Source: Ciona savignyi (taxonomy: Eukaryota; Chordata; Ascidiacea; Phlebobranchia; Cionidae). Taken from it: a stretch of DNA of 64,000 bases. The translations under genes were made by a program, and so were the position numbers. Below, one piece after another: positions 22,094-64,000 of the stretch. The notes beneath the pieces are model-generated. The model was given only the letters and a program-made list of their open reading frames with translations, had not been told where the DNA came from and did not search any database. The stretch covers positions 220,826-284,825 of the forward strand of contig CH000040.1 of NCBI GenBank assembly GCA_000149265.1. The letters are read 5' to 3'. The first letter of the stretch is position 1. Every line of letters begins with the position of its first letter.

Positions 22094-22099
22094 TTTATT
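22094..22099 (-). promoter_or_regulatory. Candidate polyadenylation signal, distal form
   Basis: AATAAA on the minus strand, about 310 bases past the stop codon of the distal terminal exon of the smoothelin-like gene. Confidence 0.4.
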
Positions 22100-22409
22100 T
22101 CCAGTCACAATCAAGATTGCTCAACGATTAGGAAGCGAAACAAAAATAATCAAGGATTCAAAACTCTGCGACTAAAAATTGATAAGACGCCACGGGCTTA
22201 AGTTGATTAGCAGCGGTTCGTCGTGCAATGGCTATTTCTGGAGATGATTGTAAGATTTCCGTGGTTCTTATCAAACCACAGGGTTCATAGATGATTAAAT
22301 TAAATCCCATTTAATTACCAGAGCTTCGATGCTTCATATATACTATGCAGGGTAGAAAACAGAAAAGAGCAATGATATACAAAGGTCAAAAGAACGAGTG
22401 ACGAAGGTA

Positions 22410-56656
<34,247 letters not shown>

Positions 56657-59600
56657 TGTGATGTCACAGTGTATTCAAGGTGTAACAAATTAACTAAATA
56701 AACCAAAAACTGAAAACGTCGCTATTCGTGATGTTAATGTAACAAAAATGTTTTAAATCCTCGTAATATTATGCATCTATTTAGTCTTGATCTATTTATT
56801 TAATTACATGCATTTTCTTTGATTCTTTTGCCATTGTATAATACTGGGCAAAGAATGAATAATAACTAAACTAAACTTTAAACTCATCAGCGTACAAGCA
56901 TAAAAATAGTAAGCTTGGTTTTACGTTTACATCTGCCCAATACCTCGGTTAAACTATTTCATTTGATAATATTTGGCATGGTTTACCACTGTCAGTTCCC
57001 TGTTTTTACTCTGCTTAGTTCTTAAAAAGATTATTCTTTTACCCTTTTTAAAACAATAAAGAATATTACTTAATATTCTGTTTCTTAACTAATATTCTTA
57101 ATTAAGATTCAGATTTTATTTACATACTTAGATCTTAGAAGCGAAAATAAACTAAAGTGTAACTTTAAAGGACCTAGTCTGCTACTTCAATCATAACCCA
57201 AATAGAATACATTTGGTATCTACTTCATATAAATACACTAAACCCCTATGAAGCTCATCACAGAAAAACACCTTTCTAACTCATAGGGGAATCTCTTGAT
57301 GCTGGTTTTACTACCTTTTAGTAATACAACTACATAACAGGGATACATCGTACATCTTGTATTGTACTAAACTATATTTTCACGGTTTAAACTATCAGTA
57401 ATCTGTGCTGCCTGATTATCCTAAAACCTAGTAGTGGTACTTGTAACTGTGACATACGGCTATTTACAATGGTATACACAATGTTTAACCTTACCACAGT
57501 CTGTCCAAGATTGTGGACACTTAGTCTGATACATCATTCTTGTTTAATAAGTAACTAAAGTCTAAACTAAAAAGCAGACAATGTAACCATAGTTTTAATA
57601 TCGTGTAAACCTTTGATTTTATGCATACTCTTTTCTAGTATAAACGCATAACCTAATACGCCATACTGACTAGTTAAGTAGCTTATATGAGTTTGACTGA
57701 TTCTGAATTACTTAGTCAAGAGCTGGTGTGCGCTGAAGCCTCCTTCGCACGTCTAGTCTTGTGTTTGTTTAACTACCCGGCTTTCAACTGAATATACAAC
57801 TGTCTCTGGCGCTAGGTACACGAGTTGTGTAGATTGCAACATCAGTTTAAGTAAACCAATGTAGCACAACTATGTAGTTTACAATTTGAAGTCAGCATTT
57901 GCGTAAGGAGCGTAATAGAGTGTTGACTACCATAAAACTAAATTCTTTATTTTCAGTATTTTTTGAAAAGTTTGTTGGTTTTTCAAATTTTCTGTGATTT
58001 TGATTGCGTTTCGGGAACACTGGTAGTTTTTGTTGTGCATCACTGGACAACGCAGTGATCGTCAAAACGGTGTCGCTTCTCGATTCCATTGTTGTTACAC
58101 TCTTGTAGCGCAAACCGCGTGAAAATTAGCGACAAGAATTATATTGCGACGCTTGAAATAAATTACGCTCTTCTCGTTTTTAACGAACGACATATTTAGA
58201 TTTACGAATGTGTATCTGATACAGCGTTTTTAAACTGTATCTTAAAGGCTTCCCGACGCATAAGTATAACTATAACAAAAGGAACATCTCAATCATACAC
58301 AACACACTGCAATAGCTCTGCAAACTCGACGGTGGACACGAGGTAATTTGACGATTGCCCGTGTGGTAACGCCCCTTTTTCCCCATTTTTCTACTTAAAA
58401 AGACGTCAATATTCTAATTATAACCGAAGGATGGCCTGACCTTATTAAAATGTATAATTAAATAGCAATAATTCCCGCCCGAAATAAAATTAATAAATTC
58501 ACGAATCGTTCAAAAGTAAAATCAACTATTTTCGCAATATTAATAGTTCCAATAACTAGTTTTATGCGAACGGTATGTTTTTAATTATCATATTATAACA
58601 ATATATTGATGCAAATACTAGTTTTAATGACAATATACATGAACCAGACACATCACGTGACCAAGATATCAATGGTACTTGTGACGACACACTTATGACC
58701 ATCAGTATAACAAGTTGGTTATTAAAAGGTTTATGTTTAAAAGGATTTTATAAGGGTCATTCAACATAAAATGGTTTATGACACAAATTTGACAGAATAT
58801 TAGAGGATCATCAAAAAGTCAACAGATATTAATGAAAGTTGGTCTGTTGATTTTTTAAAGTTTAGTTGAAAATGTTTGTTCGCGTGTTTGCAATGCGGTA
58901 ACAAATGATACACTAAGCTGAAATGGTAATATATGGGGTGGGCGGGCATAAAATGATAAAAGGTGCAAGTGAATCATATTCGCTAGGAAGATCGGATCAG
59001 GGATGGTGCGTTTACACACACGGGTATTTACACACACGCCAGGTACGTGTGCCACGAGAAATAGTGGGTGCACGTGTTGCACGTGATTAGGTCCAAGCGA
59101 TTCGGGCGGTGGTTAAGTGCGTCGCCTTTCAACCGAAAGGTTGCAGATTCGAAACTGGTCACTAGCTAGTCGGTTGTGTCCTTGGGCAAAGCACTTAACG
59201 GGCATTGCCTGAACCCAGCGGATTAATGGGTTTTAACAAATTAAAGGAACATGTGAATCAGGCAGTGATGGGTAAAGGGGGCAAAGGAAGTACGAGGAGC
59301 GAAGGGTAGAGAAGTTGGAAGGTATATTAAGGGGGTTTATAGATGCACTTTTCGACGGATTAGTCTTGTGGTTTAGTGTGTCGCCTTTTAGCCGAAGGAT
59401 TGAAGGTGCGAAACTGGTCGCTAGATAGTCGGTTGTGTCCTTGGGCAAGGCACTTTACGGACATTGCCTGAACCCAGCGGATTAATGGGTTCTACTAAAT
59501 TGAAGGAACTTGTAAATCATACACAACACACTGCAATAGCTCTGGTAACCCGACGGTGGGCGTTAACCCCCATTCACAGGGATAAATATGAATATCCTAT

Positions 59601-60110
59601 CTCCTTTCTTTCCTGCACAAGTAACGCTCGTTATGCGCCTCGTCCAAACACACAACTAATCATTCCAAACAGATGTTGCTTAAACCAACAGGTCATTGAG
59701 TTAAACGCAAGCGCTATTCACCGTATCTAACACACTTTAATAGCCACGTTTAATTACAACGGGCTGGACGATGACCGGTGACAAATACAACATAATAGAA
59801 ATAACACATTTATCCATTTTGTATTAAAATAATATTTGATTTCGTTAAAAAGCAATCACTTCAGTTTCTTATTTAAAATGTATTTTTAGTTTCTTATTTA
59901 AAATCAAATCGTAATCTTGTGAATTATATTTCAAAGATTAAAACTTGTTGCTGTTTTACAAGATACAAAATACTAGTTTCAACAGACCCACCTTAACCTT
60001 AAACAAACAAGATAAATTAGTCTTTAAGAGTTAAAGTGAATGAGAAAAACCCAACAACGCATAACTTGTAGTTAGTTACAAACAATCAAAACACAAAAAA
60101 ATAACTTTAC
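56657..60110. other. Upstream region or 5' UTR intron of gene C
   Basis: SINE-B copies at about 58262-58420, 59105-59255 and 59352-59602, all plus. A 65-codon minus frame starts at 58089 in good context (ACAACAATGG) but has no clear donor. The rest is AT-rich and blank. Confidence 0.5.
59352..59602 (+). repeat. SINE-B, near full length
   Basis: TAGTCTTGTGGTTTAGTGTG head through ACACACTGCAATAGCTCTGG to the GGGATAAATATGAATATCC tail. The copy at 59105-59255 is its 5' half. Confidence 0.8.
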
Positions 60111-60250
60111 CTTCAAATTTGTCCTCTGCTTCGTGTCAATTCTTGAATTTAAAACGTGTTCTTTTGTGCTGCGATTATTCCTTAATTGTGAAGTCACATA
60201 GACACCATTATCACGCAACAGTACAGCACTGATACCGTCTATCTCTGGTT
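60111..60250 (-). promoter_or_regulatory. Candidate non-coding first exon of gene C
   Basis: Ends at a good donor (TTTGAAG then GTAAAG). The 5' limit is a guess. It would splice to a site before the ATG at 56656, perhaps TTTATTTAG near 56690. Confidence 0.35.
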
Positions 60251-60330
60251 TTAATAAGAAGCGGAATTAAAATTTCAATCCGGAATTAATGAATTGGCAC
60301 AGCTGGGTTAATTAAACGCTTATCGCGGTA

Positions 60331-60480
60331 TGACGTCATTTTAATGTGACGTCATAAAATAATAATTCCATATCTACACAGGTGTGGTGGAACGATTCGC
60401 GCGCATAAATAATGGAAAGAATTCGATAGTTTCCGGACAATTGATCTTTCGACGTCCGAAAAATAACTTCTATGACGTCA
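60331..60480. promoter_or_regulatory. Cluster of three CRE octamers
   Basis: TGACGTCA at 60331, 60347 and 60473 in less AT-rich DNA, just upstream of the candidate first exon. This octamer is the CREB/ATF site; its use here is inferred. Confidence 0.45.
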
Positions 60481-61072
60481 TAGACAAAAAGATCTCAGAA
60501 TCGACGGATTCGATTTGACAGGTGGCGGGTAATATTTTAATCAAAATTATTTTTGTTGTTTTTTCACGTCATTGGTTTCCACGTAGTGTTGACTTAGAAC
60601 GCTTGGTTGGTTTTCGCTCACAAACAATCAACTTAAAAACAAAGAGGTTTTTAATTAAGATAGGTTCTGGGCATGGTATGTTATATTGACAATATATTTT
60701 GTTATCTTAAACTGTTTCTGTACTGAGAATTTATTAAAAACATTGTCACTACAAAAATGTAGCTATAACATATTTATTTTTAGTAAAAATAATATAACAT
60801 ATTTATTTTTGTTAAAAAATCTGACATTTATATATTACAATAAAATTTCCTAATGAATAATCAAAGTTGTTATTTTGTTATGAGTATAAAGACTAGCTGT
60901 GGCACAACATTTAAAACGGTAGGTGGTGATCATAGCCCATTAGAACAAATTATTGGTACTTATGACTTCATAAAGGGTCGGAAGATCAAAAGGTTAAAAC
61001 GAAACACTCGTTTAAACATGGCCATGTGGTATTGAATTGCTTATGGGGTAGCGCTTTGCTAATAAGTTGAAC

Positions 61073-61290
61073 TTTTAGTCGTGGCCGAATGGTTAACGCG
61101 ACCGATACATATACCGACTCTTATAAAATAAACGGTCCTAGTAACAAGCCCATTATGGGTTCGAAGCTTGGATCAATGAAAAAAAGGTAGTAAGATGGCA
61201 TACGGTAATGTGGCCGAATGGTTAACGCGACCGTAACATATATCGAATTATTTAAACAAAAACCGTCTTAGCAACGAGCCAATCACTGGG
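61073..61290 (+). repeat. Two tandem SINE-A copies, second joined to SINE-B sequence
   Basis: 61073-61191 is a good copy. 61200-61290 starts as SINE-A but after 'TTAGCAACGAGCC' continues as reverse SINE-B (TGCCGTGTGTTGTATATGAT). Confidence 0.8.
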
Positions 61291-61400
61291 TTACCGCAGT
61301 TATTGCCGTGTGTTGTATATGATTAACACGTTTATTCAGTTCTAGTTGAACCAATTAATACATAATGTCCACTATGTCAATTGCAAAGTATATAAACGAC

Positions 61401-61753
61401 TGTTAATGCGAGAGTTTTTGTTGATTTACATTATTATTTCCTGTTTTCTATGACGTCATTATTTTCTCTCATTTGCCTTTTTATCCTTTGTTCTCTTTGT
61501 TTTGTACACGTGTAAGGCGTGGCTTTAGTTTATTTCTTTAGTATTTTCGGTGACCTTTTTAGTTGTACGTGAGAGTCCGTGGTGAAACGACCAAAAGCGT
61601 TGAAAATAGTCAAAGCGATTGTGTTAAATAGAAAGTAAGATTAATCTGTAGTGAACGGATTGACCTGCCTAATCCCCCAAACTCAGGTATTTAATTTATA
61701 TTCTTCTGTGTTTATTATTAATTGTTTCGTATTATTTATATTGTGTTAATTCG
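61401..61753 (+). repeat. 5' LTR (at least this far)
   Basis: Equals 63648-64000. The true end is probably between about 61770 and 61850, since the partner is cut off by the window. Confidence 0.9.
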
Positions 61754-61863
61754 TTTCAGTTACCGCATTCAATAAACTTCGCTGAAGAAAAGCGCGTAAC
61801 TGCTAAGGGGCAATAAGGCAAATTCAGAACAGTAACTGAGTGGGATTGGCAATTTAAGTACAC

Positions 61864-63333
61864 ATGATGGAGAAGAAATTGCCCAAAGAGACCAGCACGT
61901 CGTTTGAGAATGAAACGAATCAGCAAACGCGCGACTCGCGAGCAAGTGCCCGGAGTGATCAAACAGACGTGGCGATGCAGAACCTGGCTGGGAAAGAAAA
62001 TGTAACTACAAAGATCGACATCGAGAAACATCGACATCGAGACAACGAACGTAATAATGGGAATAACCGTGAACGCTGGGAACACCTGGAAGGTGAACTG
62101 CATAATAAACTAGACATATTGGATGCGGCCATAATTGCAAGTGACCTTGTTGGAGTGCAAAATGCAAGTTATGATTTATTTGCGATGAGATCCAACATGG
62201 AAAAGAATATGCAGATATTTGAATCAACCGAACGCGAAAGGTTGTGTTCAAGGTTCACCAAATGTAAAGATCTTCTGGCTAAAGCAAAACAAGATGCGAA
62301 AATAACTGTCATTCAACTCCGACAAGAAAGATTATCCTCGAAATCAAACTTTTATAAAAGTTCCATCAGCAAAGCTTGTAGTCGAAAAACTAAATCGACA
62401 GAAGAAATGTTAAAAAAGGAGCGATACAAACAAATAATCGCTTCTTCTGGTTTAAAGATAAAACTTAAACTTACCAAGAGAGAACACGAACTTGAAATAG
62501 CAAAAATGAAAGCCGATAAAGATTTAGCTATCAATCGTATTTCCAGTGAAATCACGGAAAACTACGCCCGAGCATCGGCTTGTTTAAAAGCGGAAAAAAT
62601 TGAAAATTGTAATGAAATAATACGAGAAGATGTTTTAAAGTTTTCACCGGTGATAAACAAATCTTCGTCGTTCCACGAAACGAATGTTGTCGTACCCAAA
62701 TTAATGCCTCAATCGGTAGAGAGCGCCCTAGCAACAAAACATCAGGAACGAATCGCTCAATTGACATCCGATAAAAATGGACAGCCTTATTTAATCAATT
62801 TATGCCATGAAAACGAGTTGGATGATGTTGTTTACTACTGTATTCGACCCAGAACGAAAAAGCGGAGACTTGAACTAACAGGCTTTCGGAAAGTTGAAGA
62901 ACACCGGTGCGACGAGCCACCCAATTTTAAAACTATAGTAATCGGCGAAAACCCTGGTAATTTAACAAGGAGAGGAATGCAGCCAAACGTATCGAACATA
63001 CTCGAGGATAATGAAGTTCAAAGTGAAATACAAGAAGAGATGAAAAGAGTGCCGACAAGAAGCTCAACTGTAACCGGTTTCGACGTAGAGAGGCTTCACA
63101 ACTCGTCTTGGTCTCGAGCATCGAGGGCGGTCGCAAAGTATTTGCATTTTACCCGAAGCCTTAAAACCCAAACGCTGCTTCTTGTGAGACGAGAATTGAT
63201 GCACGAAGCAGAAGTCCTAATACGGAAAAATGATTACGGTCCTATTAGAGATGAAGAAGAGCTTCAATATGCTAATTTGGGCTATGAAGTCGAGCATCAT
63301 GTTATTTTACAAGAAAATGATCAGAATGTTTAA
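61864..63333 (+). CDS. Gag-like protein fused to a BEL/Pao polyprotein fragment
   Basis: Single intact 489-codon ORF between the LTRs. A second Met follows at once (MMEKK). Residues 60-250 are charged and coiled-coil-rich, suited to a capsid-type Gag. No CCHC zinc knuckle is present. Residues about 420-470 (SSWSRASRAVAKYLHFTR, RRELMHEAEVLIRKNDYG) match the pattern seen just before the integrase in BEL/Pao polyproteins (W-R-x-x-R-x-x-A...L-x-x-E-x-x-x-A-E-x-x-x-I). The intervening enzymes are absent. This looks like an internal deletion that kept Gag and a short piece of Pol in frame. The Gag part is assigned by position; the Pol piece by motif. Confidence 0.7.
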   Translation: MMEKKLPKETSTSFENETNQQTRDSRASARSDQTDVAMQNLAGKENVTTKIDIEKHRHRDNERNNGNNRERWEHLEGELHNKLDILDAAIIASDLVGVQNASYDLFAMRSNMEKNMQIFESTERERLCSRFTKCKDLLAKAKQDAKITVIQLRQERLSSKSNFYKSSISKACSRKTKSTEEMLKKERYKQIIASSGLKIKLKLTKREHELEIAKMKADKDLAINRISSEITENYARASACLKAEKIENCNEIIREDVLKFSPVINKSSSFHETNVVVPKLMPQSVESALATKHQERIAQLTSDKNGQPYLINLCHENELDDVVYYCIRPRTKKRRLELTGFRKVEEHRCDEPPNFKTIVIGENPGNLTRRGMQPNVSNILEDNEVQSEIQEEMKRVPTRSSTVTGFDVERLHNSSWSRASRAVAKYLHFTRSLKTQTLLLVRRELMHEAEVLIRKNDYGPIRDEEELQYANLGYEVEHHVILQENDQNV

Positions 63334-63647
63334 ATCCTAATCCGAGATTCACATGAGTGTAGTGAACTGAAAACGCATAAAATGCCGAATTTGTCAGCCG
63401 ACAGATTACAAAAAAGTCCGCCATTTTTATATTGTAGCGTGGACATGACGGCACGACATTTTGTGTTTGATTACGCAGCGAAATACCCTGGTATAACTTA
63501 AACGATTACCCGACGAGGAGCCAGACCGTTACCCAACGATTACCCGACGAGGAGCCTTATCCAAAACCGTTATTCTGTTATTTTTGCCATTTTCTGTATT
63601 GTTAACGTTTTTTGAAGGGAAAAATTTGTGAAATTTTTGGGAAGCCA
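63334..63647 (+). other. Element 3' untranslated region
   Basis: Contains a repeated CGATTACCCGACGAGGAGCC (starts near 63502 and 63537). A short purine-rich TTTGGGAAGCCA precedes the 3' LTR and may be the polypurine tract. Confidence 0.6.
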
Positions 63648-64000
63648 TGTTAATGCGAGAGTTTTTGTTGATTTACATTATTATTTCCTGTTTTCTATGA
63701 CGTCATTATTTTCTCTCATTTGCCTTTTTATCCTTTGTTCTCTTTGTTTTGTACACGTGTAAGGCGTGGCTTTAGTTTATTTCTTTAGTATTTTCGGTGA
63801 CCTTTTTAGTTGTACGTGAGAGTCCGTGGTGAAACGACCAAAAGCGTTGAAAATAGTCAAAGCGATTGTGTTAAATAGAAAGTAAGATTAATCTGTAGTG
63901 AACGGATTGACCTGCCTAATCCCCCAAACTCAGGTATTTAATTTATATTCTTCTGTGTTTATTATTAATTGTTTCGTATTATTTATATTGTGTTAATTCG
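63648..64000 (+). repeat. 3' LTR, cut by the window edge
   Basis: Starts TGTTAATGCG and matches 61401-61753 throughout. Confidence 0.9.

Larger units (their letters stand above)
61401..64000 (+). mobile_element. LTR retrotransposon, Gag-like ORF only, BEL/Pao-like
   Basis: The left LTR starts TGTTAATGCG at 61401. The same start recurs at 63648 and runs to the window edge. The 353 comparable bases have equal length and I saw no mismatch, so the insertion looks young. A TGACGTCA lies in both (61451, 63698), and an AATAAA near 61770 may be the polyadenylation signal. The inner region has one ORF and no protease, reverse transcriptase, RNase H or integrase core. It must therefore depend on another element for mobility. 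The right end of the 3' LTR lies outside the window. Confidence 0.85.

Overview
The window is AT-rich, intron-dense animal DNA. GT-AG introns, several SINE, MITE and hAT families, a 100-base assembly gap (19151-19250) and two recognisable metazoan proteins argue for an invertebrate chordate, most likely a tunicate such as Ciona. The species call is inference. There are no operons, rRNA genes or CRISPR arrays. All three protein-coding host genes found lie on the minus strand. I assembled each by hand from exons whose splice sites and reading phases agree.

Layout, left to right. (1) 1-1460 is a 20-bp satellite with a 395-bp higher-order period. It sits in an intron of gene A (1473-8121, minus), whose first ten coding exons (390 residues) encode an all-helical protein I cannot name. 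(2) About 8375-11940 is a 1.8-kb tandem duplication. Each unit carries a copy of the terminal EF-hand exon of gene B (minus, start codon at 19861). Gene B encodes a 399-residue protein with a signal peptide, a JmjC/cupin 2-oxoglutarate oxygenase core, an EF-hand and a C-terminal REEL ER-retention signal. (3) Gene C (22410-56656, minus) is a giant smoothelin-like gene with two alternative last exons and about 1,980-2,010 residues. It has two smoothelin helical repeats, a very large low-complexity middle and a C-terminal CH domain whose last segment is chosen from two terminal exons. A CRE-rich candidate promoter lies at 60111-60480. (4) 61401 to the window end is a young LTR element with matching 353-bp LTR segments and a single Gag-like ORF. 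The ORF ends in a fragment resembling the pre-integrase region of BEL/Pao polyproteins.

The introns are dense in repeats. There are two tRNA-derived SINE families: SINE-A (about 110 bp) and SINE-B (about 290 bp). There are hAT-like elements with 8-bp target duplications, including one nested in reverse orientation inside another, a piggyBac-like TTAA element, and several MITEs. Two satellites appear to have grown from different parts of SINE-B.

Genes A, B and C are unrelated in function as far as can be seen. C should act on the actin cytoskeleton, B in the ER lumen, and A is unassigned. Coordinates of introns and long empty stretches are given so that a reader can see what was examined and found blank.
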